Positions 35,275 through 44,903 of a stretch of 64,000 nucleotides of DNA are shown in pieces. The stretch's first letter is position 1, and each line of letters starts with the position of its first letter. The translations under genes were made by a program, and so were the position numbers. The stretch is from assembly GCA_016758905.1 (NCBI GenBank), contig JAEPQZ010000005.1, positions 62,001 to 126,000 of the forward strand. The letters are read 5' to 3'. Below the pieces are notes generated by a model. That model did not search any database and was not told the DNA's origin. It saw nothing but the letters and a program-made list of their open reading frames with translations. This DNA comes from Umbelopsis isabellina (taxonomy: Eukaryota; Mucoromycota; Umbelopsidomycetes; Umbelopsidales; Umbelopsidaceae).

Positions 35275-36746
35275 ATGAATCCACCAGCAAAACTCGTGAA
35301 GTGATGTATATTGTAACGGCCAGCTTGCCAATAAGTATCATATCTTCAGCTTATTTATAGGATAAGCCATGTCAGAATGTAAGTATTCTGATTCCAGTAA
35401 GACTTTCATGTTCAGAAACTATGATTAGCCTTTTTAATGGCAATAATTGTCACTGTTTCGAGGTATTAAAAAGCAAATATATTTTTACGGATAAGTATGA
35501 CTCTGTTGACGAACAAGTATAACTTTGGCACCTACTGAATGAATTCTACTGTACTCAAGCTGGTACAACAATGGTAGACTTAGCAAATATCGAAAGAAAA
35601 AAACATGAATCAAGGGCTTTTACAAACTATGTTGTATGCATACAATAACAGCTTTACTGCCAGATTTTCTTAGCAAATAGCATTAGTCCATGCATTTTGT
35701 TGTGTTATTTTACCTTCACGTACCAATCATTCCTGGAAAACAAAATACTGTTCGATTGCTAAATTAAACATAGCAAATACTGAGCTTTGGAAAATACCAC
35801 AAATTGTGACAATATGTGACTAGTATCATTTACGCTCTTCTTTGGCTTTCCTTGGTAAATAAACTCCCATAAAAAGTTGGGTGACTTCCATACGAATTGG
35901 TTTAATTGCACTCGTTAACAACACTGAGAAGCAAGTGCAAGTGTCATGCAGATTTGAAACAAGGGGTCAAAACTAGCTATGATCGAATACTCCATATGCT
36001 CCTTGTCCTTCTCATTTATATCACCAATATTCTTTCCTGCGACTAATGCGACTAAAGTAAAGAAAATTTCACCGGCTCCATTACTCTAGCTTAATTTAAG
36101 ATTACCTTCAATGGATACTAGATTACCAAGATATGTGCGTAGCTTCGTTATTACTTCAATCATCTTTCGCTTTCGCTTTCTATTTATATTTTATGCCTCC
36201 AATTTCAGCGAATAAATCTTTCTTAGTTTGCATTTCGAAGAACAGGGTCATGGAAATTGTGAAGAAATCAATTTAATCCACAACTCACATAGAGCAACGA
36301 CGTATCAACTTTTGGTTATTCTCTTTGATATATTTGGTTATTTATACTATTGTTGTTATCATCATCTACAGGTTCCAATAGATACAAACAACCAATTGGT
36401 AAGTACTTAATGTATCGGCTTGGTCACCGACGCTGATTGAAGAGATATTACTATATACTAGATGAGTAGTTCGCAACAGATCAAGAACTTGATGAGTCGC
36501 TTAGAGCCGTTGATATTTAGTCCAAATTGAGTAATTGTTAATGTGAAGTAGGAAGCCTGAAAAAGAAAGTTACCATATGGGGATGATTGTCGTCGAATGA
36601 CGTTCTTAGGTCCAGCAAATCCAAAATACCTTTTTAAATAGCGAACTGCTGCTCGCTCTGTAACACATCATTTTCCTTTTTGCTTTGCACTAACGACACA
36701 CTTGTTCTTCTATTTTTGTTTGCTTCCCTTTCAAACAAAACACAAT

Positions 36747-37648
36747 ATGAGCAAGCAAGCACTGACCAGATACGCTATGAAGCGGATACTCGAGCCTAAC
36801 GACAAGAAGGCCATGCAACAGCCTATTGACCAAGCCGGACAACGTCAGGAACCTGAGATAGCCATGCATGACAAAAAGCACTGGTGGAGCAAAAAAGCAC
36901 AGGCAGATATCATTCTTAGCCCTCATGAGCGCAAGATATTGAAAAAGGTGAAACAACGGGCTCATTTTCTTGATCGTGGCATCCATTTATGTTGCTTTTC
37001 TGTTGGATTGGACGGCCTCGTTGGTAAGAAAAAACGCTTGCTTTGCACGAACCAACATTTCGTAGATTCTAAAAGCTACATTAAATAGGACTCATACCAT
37101 TTATCGGTGATTTCATTGGTGTTTTTTTTGCATTGGCTCTGATCAGAACCGCCTCTAAGGTTGATCTCCCCAGTGAAGTCAGTCATCAAATGTTTCTCAA
37201 CGTTTGCATTGATTTTGCGGTGAGTGATCTCTTTGAATCTCCAACACTGAGTATCACTGTGATTTAACTTTGATTATAGGTTGGTCTGATACCGGTGATT
37301 GGTGACATTGCGGACATCTTTTACAAATGCAATACTCGAAACGCAGTACTACTGGAAGAATATCTAATGACCCGACGCAGAGATCAAATGTTGAAAGATC
37401 AAGGAAAACTGCCAGCCGATCATTTGGTAGGATCTGGCCCTATACCAGGAACCGAAAACGAACGTCCAAAAGCCCATCAAGGAACCCCTCGTGTTCAGGC
37501 TTACGATACGGAATCATTCGAAAATGCAAGAAATGATACTGTGAAGTCAGGAAAATCGTCAGCAAATAACAGCAAGAAAGCTGTTCAACCTATGCCTGAA
37601 AGCTCCACCAGTAAAAGCTTTGCCAGTAAAACTTTCAAATCAGCCTAA
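36747..37648 (+). CDS. DUF4112 family membrane protein
   Basis: 258 residues in three exons: 36747-37023, 37089-37219, 37280-37648. The DUF4112 core spans about residues 60-160: DGLVGLIPFIGDFIGVFFALALIR, then VGLIPVIGDIADIFYKCNTRN, the two GLIPxIGD repeats that define the family, each a helical hairpin dipping into the membrane. The N-terminus has basic clusters; the C-terminal 90 residues are Ser/Lys-rich and probably disordered. Function unknown in all organisms as far as I know. An upstream in-frame TTG exists, but the ATG at 36747 after CACAAT is the natural start. Confidence 0.88.
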
Positions 37649-37858
37649 TAGTGCAGCCTGAGAACAACGTATACCTTTTCATATTCTTAACCTATAGTAT
37701 AGGAAAAATAAATAATACTTTATTTTATTTGCTGGGTGTACGTGATATAGGGCTAGCAATTGCCCAACCCATAAAAAAAAAAGGGAATATAGAAAAAAAT
37801 TATATTCGCAGATCAAGCAATGCACTTTTGATCATTCTCTGTTTAACAAACAAGACTA

Positions 37859-39480
37859 ATGCCAGTACCAGAAGTCATAAAGTTTGACAATCAAGTCTTT
37901 GACTTCGCTTTCCACCCAACCGAAGATATTGTCACAGCAGGACTTATCACTGGACATATAGAGAGGTAAAGTTTAAATGTAAAATGCCGTGACAACGGAT
38001 CAGACAAGGACTAAAAAACCGCTATTCATTTTCAGTTATCGCTACGGCTTGGAAGGCAATGAGAACTTATGGAAGCAAAGACTTAGCAAAAAATCAATTA
38101 GAGGACTAGAATATAACATTGATGGTTCAAGTGAGTAGCAGCTTTTGGAATCGACCCTATCCGCATGGTCCATGTACTCAATTATATGCTCAGTGCTCTA
38201 TAGTATATCAAAGGATAAATCCATATCAGCCATAGATTCGATCACAGGTGCCACAAAATTGAAATTAGCCGATGCGCATGAGTAAGTCAGGCAGTCCATG
38301 TAAATCGGATCGAAGGAAATGGGATATTGATATCGTACTTTTAGAGAACCTCTGAATACTCTACTCGTTTTGAATGAGAACATGTTAGCTACTGGAGATG
38401 ATGCGGGTGTCATTAAGGTATTGCGAATTACGAGACTGCGATTTTAGCAACATTAAAACGCTAACAATTGGACGCTGACAGCTATGGGACAATCGATCTC
38501 AAAAATGTACCATGACCTATACGGAGCATGATGATTTCATCGCTGATATGACATATCAAAAAGACAAGAAAACACTGATTGCTGTGGGGTAAGTGTTGCT
38601 CAGTTTGACTGCTGTTCACAACATAGTACTAATTTGCTTATTAGTGGTGATGGATTTCTTTCGACTTGGGATATTCGTAAGCCGAATGTCGCAGCTATGT
38701 CCGATTGTATGGACGATGAGTTACTATCAGTAGAGCTCGTGAAGGTAAGATAGACGCTATACGTTCAACGATACAGATATAATCATCAATTAATGCGTTA
38801 CGTCGTTTCTTTAGAATGGCAAAAAAGCTGTAGTGGGATCTCAAGATGGTGTTCTTAGTTTGTGGACTTATGGTGATTGGGGAGATTACAGCGATCGTTA
38901 CTTGGGTCATCCTAGTTCAATTGATACCATTTGTAAACTGGACGAGGACACCATTTGTACTGGAAGTAGTGACGGCATCATCAGGTAAAATTCTACAGCG
39001 TGAACCGCCAATCCAAAACTTGGCACTAAACACACACACACCCATTACAGGATAATATCGATACTTCCAAACAAGTTTGAAGGAGTCATTGGCGATCATG
39101 GAGAGGAGTTTCCTATAGAACGAATTAGATTGGCCGACAACAAAAAGTATGTGGGAAGTTGCGCTCAAGACAATGGTATACATTTTTGGGACGTTGCGCA
39201 CCTGTTTGAGGAAGACGACGAAGAAGATGAGGATAGTGAAGAAGAAGTATCTGCCGACAGAGATGTAGCTGATGAGGAAGAGGAAGTAGTTAAAGCTGAC
39301 GATGAAGATGATGAGCAGCCTGTCATTAAAAAGGATGAGAACGACGGCAGTGAAGATAGCGACGATAGTGACGACGAGGATACAAAGAAGCAGAAACGCA
39401 AGAGAAACAAAAAGGCAGAAGAGCGTGCTGCGAAACAACCACGAAAGCAAGTTCCATCAGGATTTTTTGACGATTTGTAG
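37859..39480 (+). CDS. JIP5: WD40-repeat ribosome biogenesis protein, WDR55/JIP5 type
   Basis: Nucleolar beta-propeller protein needed for large ribosomal subunit assembly. 389 residues in eight exons: 37859-37965, 38036-38130, 38194-38281, 38345-38417, 38482-38588, 38645-38744, 38815-38984, 39051-39480. WD repeats are visible as FDFAFHPTEDIVTAGLITG, LYSISKDKSISAID, LATGDDAGVIKLWD, GGDGFLSTWDIRKP, VVGSQDGVLSLW, ICTGSSDGIIR and SCAQDNGIHFWD. The tail has about 60 residues of Glu/Asp with Ser, then a Lys/Arg run and the ending PSGFFDDL, typical of WDR55/Jip5. The ATG overlaps the end of a short leader; exons were fixed by frame and WD-repeat continuity. Confidence 0.93.
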
Positions 39481-39711
39481 AGCTATTCTCACATTTGCTC
39501 GTTCTTTATATATATCGTTAATTCAATTCATCACTTTATTGTACAAAATAGAGAAAGTATGTCTATAGATAAATTTCACTTTATTTGTGAGGTTGTGTGC
39601 TCAAATTATCTTTTCATTGAGGACGAGATGGGTATGTTACAATATGGTTCTATAATTGAGGTGCTGTTAAGATTGAGAAAGTCGACAGCTAACGAACGCA
39701 GCTCAATTAAC

Positions 39712-40161
39712 TTATGAGCTCTTGGGTGCAGTAGCGTCGACTGGAGGTTTGTACTCATGATTCCAACCCTGTGGCGAAGGAGTCTCGGTTGGCATCTTCA
39801 GTTCGCGAGGGAATGTAATATGACGGCTCTTAACAATGGCAGCTTTGAAGAGACGGTCGTTGGTCTTTTCCAGTTCGTTCATTGCAGCCTCCATTTTACG
39901 AAACTTTCTTTCCAGAGAGCGGTTTCTGCTCTCACGTTCCTGGTTTTGATGTAGTTTCCAAGCACGCTCGATGGTTTCGTGCTGTTGCAAGGCTTCACCT
40001 TCTAACTTTGGCATTTCTTTGGCAGGTTGCTCAAACAAGACACGGCGAATGATTTCCAGGCGTTGATCTCCACCGCCAGAAGGGGCAGATGCTGGAGCTG
40101 CTGCTCGAAGGATTTGTTGGCGAGCTAATGAAAGTCTTCCAGTACGAACAAATAGTGACAT
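39712..40161 (-). CDS. MRPL28: Mitochondrial large ribosomal subunit protein mL40
   Basis: 149 residues, one exon. Component of the mitochondrial 54S subunit (yeast Mrpl28, human MRPL40). The N-terminus is basic and Ser/Ala-rich without acidic residues (VRTGRLSLARQQILR), a mitochondrial targeting sequence. The body contains ETIERAWKLHQNQERESRNR, a coiled helical stretch and the C-terminal block ITFPRELKMPTETPSPQGWNHEY, the mL40 signature of FP near the end followed by T-P and W. An in-frame ATG ten codons upstream (near 40188) could give a longer form; the ATG at 40161 fits the targeting signal better. Confidence 0.85.
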   Translation of the reverse strand: MSLFVRTGRLSLARQQILRAAAPASAPSGGGDQRLEIIRRVLFEQPAKEMPKLEGEALQQHETIERAWKLHQNQERESRNRSLERKFRKMEAAMNELEKTNDRLFKAAIVKSRHITFPRELKMPTETPSPQGWNHEYKPPVDATAPKSS

Positions 40162-40610
40162 GGTAATGTGTAAATTAACTTTGACCAAAGATTTAATACC
40201 GCTGAAAACAAAAAGGTGCTGATTTCAACATTTTCTATCAGCCAAGCCACCGAGCTTAAAAAAAAGTTGGTCACAAAATTTCCATCCTCATGAGCACAAT
40301 GAAATATTATCCCGAGCAACACTACATCTCCCTTGTAGACTTGTACAAGATATCCTGATTTTTTTCAATAATAGGCTTATACATTTTTTGAAAGGAAACG
40401 TGGCTAAAAGTGCCAGGATTTGTGATACTCTCACAAACGCTTGCGACACAGTCAAAATTACATTTGATATATAGTAGGGTAGCCGCAATTTAAATGGCTG
40501 GCAGGCGAACTGGAAATCAGCACTATTGTGGCTCACGGTAGACGAAATAAAGATAAACTTGAAACCCCCTTTTATCCAAGAGTCTTTTCTTTTTGTCAAT
40601 TCAGATTGTT
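40162..40610. other. Divergent intergenic region mL40 / unknown gene
   Basis: Upstream of both genes; AT-rich. No gene or clear element seen. Confidence 0.45.
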
Positions 40611-41081
40611 ATGCATTTGTTAGTTATACCTCATTTCTCGAGACACAACAAGGTGCTGCCTTCTCCTGTTAGTACCACCCATTCAAATGCCAGCGATTTC
40701 ACAAGCGATGAAAGTGATAGCGACAGCAACTTGTCACTTCCTAGTGATATGACACCTCCTACTGGTCTCTCTCAGTTCCAGTCGGAGCCTGTCTCTCTGG
40801 CTTCATTGCGCTCCCCTTCGCCTGGTTGTTCAGCCGATTGCTTTGGAAATAATTGCGGCGCAAGATGTGCTCGTAGAATCAGCATGTTTCAGGAAAGGTT
40901 CGACCTTTTTCAAGGATACCAAAGATTGCCATACTCTCAAGCGATCGATGGTCCTCCAATGGGTATGCGTAGATCTTATACTGTTGGACCAGGTCATGAG
41001 CAAGTCAATTTCAGAAAAGACGCTTCGGCACGAAAGGTTTCATTCGCTCTCAAGAGTATTTTTAGAAGCAGACGTACATAA
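40611..41081 (+). CDS. Hypothetical Ser-rich protein, 156 residues
   Basis: Not recognised. One exon. Residues 15-75 are rich in Ser/Asp/Pro with acidic Ser clusters (SDESDSDSNLSLPSD), likely kinase targets. A short Cys-rich stretch follows (CSADCFGNNCGARC, four Cys), then an Arg/aromatic segment and a basic C-terminus (KVSFALKSIFRSRR). No signal peptide or membrane helix. The Cys cluster could bind metal or be palmitoylated. The C-terminal RKVSF is a good basophilic-kinase site. Codon quality and a stop followed by AATAAAA (41156) support a real gene. An in-frame non-ATG extension exists upstream. Confidence 0.6.
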   Translation: MHLLVIPHFSRHNKVLPSPVSTTHSNASDFTSDESDSDSNLSLPSDMTPPTGLSQFQSEPVSLASLRSPSPGCSADCFGNNCGARCARRISMFQERFDLFQGYQRLPYSQAIDGPPMGMRRSYTVGPGHEQVNFRKDASARKVSFALKSIFRSRRT

Positions 41082-41219
41082 GACAAGCCATATATTAAAC
41101 GTGGCTCAAATCCCCATAACCTGCACCACTAATACTTATAATCGTATAACATCACAATAAAAGTTGTAATTCGTAATACTGAACCATATTGTAATCTACA
41201 AGAAGGATGAATCGTTTAT

Positions 41220-42179
41220 TTACTCTTGTGGTTGGTTCAGCCAAGATACATTTAGATGTGCAACATGGGGTTTAGAAAGTATATTTCCGTACAAGTCTAC
41301 CTTTCTGGCATTGCGATATCTATAGCCTCCAGCCTGTGTTAGCTTTTCAGCTGTCAATACTGCAGTGCATACTGCATCTTTAAACCCGGTACACTCGTCT
41401 AAAATTTGCCCAAACGGATCAAGGATCATAGAATGTCCACACTTGACCTGGCCATCTTCTTCACCAATTGGATTTGTGAAGACGGCAAATATACCATTAT
41501 CGTAAGCTCTTGCAGGCAGCCATTTCATTAACCATTGTCTGCCGCTAGGACCATCAAATTCCATACGTAGTCTGACAGGATCTAGTTCGCGGTTATGCCA
41601 TAATGCGGGACTAACATGTCTTGTACCTGGCAGGTAATCCCGTTTGGTACATCCAGTAACGTGAGGCATGAAAATAATTTGGGCACCTAGCAAGGCAACA
41701 GCACGTACGTTTTCAATGACATTATTGTCATAACAAATGAGAATACCAGCAGTCCATCCAAAGATATCAAACGTGACATATTCAGTGCCGGGAGATAGGT
41801 ATTCGCTAATGAAAGGATGGATCTTTCGGAAAGAGGCTACGACTTTGGAGCCATTGACGCAAATATATGTGTTATAAATGTTATCGTGTTCATCCTTTTC
41901 AAATAATCCTGCCAGAATGACGATGTCTAGTTCCAGCGATATTTCAATCAAGCGCTGGGTGCTTTCTCCGCTAGGTACTGTTTCAGCAACTTGTAGGAGT
42001 TCGTCCTTAGTCAACCTTTGGGCGAAGGTGTAGCCAGAGATACTGCACTCGTGAAAACTAACAACTTGACAACCTTGTTCCTTGGCATCCTTGGTCAAGT
42101 CATATATCTTTGAAAGATTGTACTGTTTATCACCACTTTTGTTTTGAAACTGAACGGCGCCGACTTTTAGTGCTTGCAT
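41220..42179 (-). CDS. Carbon-nitrogen hydrolase (nitrilase superfamily), intronless
   Basis: 319 residues, one uninterrupted exon. Catalytic triad: Glu44 in FHECSISGY, Lys119 in SFRKIHPF and Cys149 in LICYDNN, all intact. The remainder (MPHVTGC, an ALWHNRELDP insert, WLPARAYDNGIFAVFTNPIG, then GGYRYRNARKVDLY) is a subtype I associate with bacterial nitrilase-family enzymes rather than classical fungal Nit2/Nit3 or cyanide hydratase. The reaction is probably amide or carbamoyl-amide hydrolysis; substrate unknown. No targeting signal, so cytosolic. It is one of very few intronless genes here, which fits late acquisition, though this is only suggestive. Divergent from UNG over 635 bp. Confidence 0.9.
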   Translation of the reverse strand: MQALKVGAVQFQNKSGDKQYNLSKIYDLTKDAKEQGCQVVSFHECSISGYTFAQRLTKDELLQVAETVPSGESTQRLIEISLELDIVILAGLFEKDEHDNIYNTYICVNGSKVVASFRKIHPFISEYLSPGTEYVTFDIFGWTAGILICYDNNVIENVRAVALLGAQIIFMPHVTGCTKRDYLPGTRHVSPALWHNRELDPVRLRMEFDGPSGRQWLMKWLPARAYDNGIFAVFTNPIGEEDGQVKCGHSMILDPFGQILDECTGFKDAVCTAVLTAEKLTQAGGYRYRNARKVDLYGNILSKPHVAHLNVSWLNQPQE

Positions 42180-42814
42180 GATAAGGAAAGTAATTGGATT
42201 TCGTCGTTTTTCTGAATGGCCAATTTATAAGTGGCGGTGAAATTAAGAAGCATTGGAACTCCAGGGTCCACCGGAGCCATTTTTGAGTTTTGATCTATAT
42301 TTAAATGAGAATCGCTGTGAGCGCAGTCAACGCCAGACCACGTTCCCCGTAATAGTTCCAAGTATACTTGTTGCCTAATTACTGGGTATTGGGCTGTGAC
42401 TCATTTCTCACGCGTTTAAAGATTATCATATTTTTCATACAGTAAATTCCAAGTCCTGGAGCACTTTATAGTTTATAGGGAAAAATTTGCAGAATGCGGT
42501 AGCTGGATTAGTACGTTTGCTAAGTTAGTGCGACCTGAAAGTCAAGTGGACGAAGACAGCGGTCAACTGAATACAATATGTCACAAAGGTATCACTATCA
42601 GAGGGGCAACATCCTAGTATGAATATGAGACAAATCAATGTCCACCTGATTTACCAACTGGGAAAGATAAATTTCAAATGCGGAACAGTATTGTTATGTT
42701 CATGAAACGGTTTCTCTGAACACCTACGGTAAAAGCTTGTTGACACGAACAGCAAGTGTGACAGCCATCTGGGGATAAAATGCCATGCAGAGCTGCCTTT
42801 GAAAAAAAAACATA
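42180..42814. other. Divergent intergenic region nitrilase / UNG
   Basis: Upstream of both genes. An MluI-like ACGCGT element sits at about 42411, one base pattern known from fungal DNA-synthesis gene promoters, but one copy is weak evidence. An A9 tract precedes the UNG start. No gene seen. Confidence 0.45.
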
Positions 42815-44180
42815 ATGCCAATATTCAGGCCACTCGCGACGCGTGCTCCGCGTTCTCGATTACTATTTAAAATGGATTCAGCTAAAAGAAAAATCTCTCA
42901 AGTCGAAAGCAAGAACGCTTCACTAACCAAAGAAAACACCAAAAAGCCTGCAACTGGTAGTGCAGGAAACAATGCTCGGCAGTCTTCCCTACTTTCTATG
43001 TGGGGAGGTAAAGCGACTGTCGAGAGCGGTAAGGCCATTGCATCTTTGGCCGTCGCGACACCAGTGACGATTAGCAAACCTGACTTCGAGAAGGACCTAA
43101 CGGAAGAGGAGAAGGAGCTTTTGAAGCTTGAAATGGATACACTCCATCCTGAGTGGCTAAGAATACTAAAGCCCGAACTCACAAAACCATCATTCAAAAA
43201 AGTATGTATCTGAATATTCATGCTGATCTAGTAGCAGCTTATTCATTACACTTTCATTTCACAGCTCAAAAAGTTTCTTTTGGCTGAGAAAAAGGATGGA
43301 AAAAAAATCTTTCCACCAGGTGAGCGTAAAGCTACTTTGCCCTCAACATGGTACATTGGCCGGCAAGTTAACACATATTGGTAGAAAATCAAATCTACAG
43401 CTGGTCTAACTTTACGCCAGCGTCGAAAGTCAAAATCGTTATACTGGGTCAAGATCCTTATCATGGTGATGGGCAAGCGCACGGTCTGTGCTTTTCTGTT
43501 CAAAAAGGCGTTCGGGTCCCCCCATCTCTTGTCAATATATACACATGCATTCAAAAAGATTATCCCGACTTCAAAAAACCTAACCATGGGTAAGATCGCG
43601 TTTTGCCTATGCCAGATCTTGCCTTTAGCTAACTTAATACATTTTACAGCTACTTGGAAAATTGGGCCAAAGAAGGTAAGCTGGCACTATAATTGTATAA
43701 TGATTTAGTGAGATGCTGACGACGGTTTCTGCTGGTAGGCGTTTTACTCTTGAATACATCATTGACTGTCAGAGCGCATGATGCGGCTAGCCATGCAAAT
43801 AAAGGATGGGAAGAGTTGACTGGTAAGAATGGAAGATCGGCTTTATAAACTTCAGGAAGAAAAATTAACAATAACCTCACAGACGCGGTCATCAATTATT
43901 TGAACGAGAAAAAGAGCGGTCTCGTATTCATGCTCTGGGGTTCTCATGCGCAAAAGAAAGGAGCCAGAATAAATAAAAATGTAAGTTCCTCTAACCTGCC
44001 CTCGATTTGATAGGATGATTACTAATTTACAGTTCTCAGAAACATCTTGTATTGAAGGCAGTTCATCCGTCACCATTGTCGGCACACAGAGGCTTTATGG
44101 ACTGCAAGCATTTTGCACTTGCAAACAAATATCTGCGCGAGCATGCAAAGGAGGAAATCAATTGGAACTGCCTTTCATAA
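42815..44180 (+). CDS. UNG1: Uracil-DNA glycosylase (family 1)
   Basis: Removes uracil from DNA, first step of base excision repair. 331 residues in seven exons: 42815-43201, 43265-43319, 43385-43589, 43650-43675, 43739-43822, 43883-43980, 44040-44180. The water-activating motif GQDPYH is at residues 169-174, NTSLTV is the uracil-specificity strand, and the minor-groove loop HPSPLS is at 294-299, followed by AHRGF. The N-terminus has two candidate starts: Met1 opens an Arg-rich, acid-free stretch ([19 protein letters not shown]) like a mitochondrial presequence, and Met20 opens [10 protein letters not shown], nuclear-signal-like. QSSLLSMW (56-63) resembles a PCNA-binding PIP box. Leaky scanning could make both forms. 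One exon is only 26 bp. Confidence 0.96.
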
Positions 44181-44903
44181 TTTACGTATCATTGGTACGC
44201 AAATTTACAGATCAATGCTATTTTGCCCAAATTAAAAAATATGTGGTTCAAAGCAAACATTGTAAAATACCTTTTAACTGATGCGATGGCTCTATTATAT
44301 GTTCTAATGAAATGATATGAGGCTTATGTTGGCATATTTGTATAGCAGTGGCTGGACATATTCACTCTTCATAGATATCTTTACAGCTGAACGATTGCTT
44401 GGGTAAATTGCAGGCAAAATGCTATTTGGCGTCAAAGTCGAAATTGCATCCGGAAATTTTTCCTGTCAAGACATGACAAACGTTATAGTTGCCTAATGAC
44501 TTACATCAGGTTATGGTGGCAGCAGAACATGATGGCTATGTAATTTTATCGCTGAGGCATCAGATATGGACATTAGAGGCTTGCGTAGCGTGTACTGCGG
44601 TTGCTTGCTCACAAGTCCGAGCAAAATGATAAAATTGTAGTAGCACCAAGCAAGAAATTACCAAAATGAGCCATTGAAAACAGAGCCGAGCAAGTGCTTC
44701 TTTGGAAGAGCAATATACGTAGAATTGATCTGTAAAGTAGAAATTACCTCTCTTTCTCTTCTGTCTGATCATCATACTTCTTTCCTCTGTTTAGTGATAG
44801 TGATTGCAAAACCTATATTGCTGACCGTTAACTGACACATCAGCAAACGGTTAAAAGTTGAACTGATATCAATTCAGTGATCATACAAGAATACATACAA
44901 GAA
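44181..44903. other. Intergenic between UNG and RhoGAP genes
   Basis: AT-rich; no gene, tRNA or repeat family recognised. The only open frame on the minus strand (71 codons) lacks protein features. Confidence 0.45.

Larger units (their letters stand above)
34452..36746. other. 2.3-kb gene-free AT-rich block
   Basis: Holds the CGTTACGTGAC motif cluster (34862-35274) and otherwise AT-rich sequence. Open frames here are short, Lys/Phe/Leu-rich and unrelated to known proteins. The last 100 bp (TTTTTAAATA at about 36632, then C/T-rich leader) look like the DUF4112 promoter. Confidence 0.6.

Noticed and set aside
34452-36746. LTR element or DNA transposon body in the gene-free block
   Set aside because: No transposase, reverse transcriptase or long terminal repeats visible; only the short inverted motif, so reported as a repeat cluster.
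39165-39410. Poly-Ser frame opposite the WDR55 tail
   Set aside because: Direct shadow of the Glu/Asp-rich tail on the other strand.
42405-42415. ACGCGT box near UNG as a cell-cycle element
   Set aside because: One copy only; too weak to claim MBF-type control.
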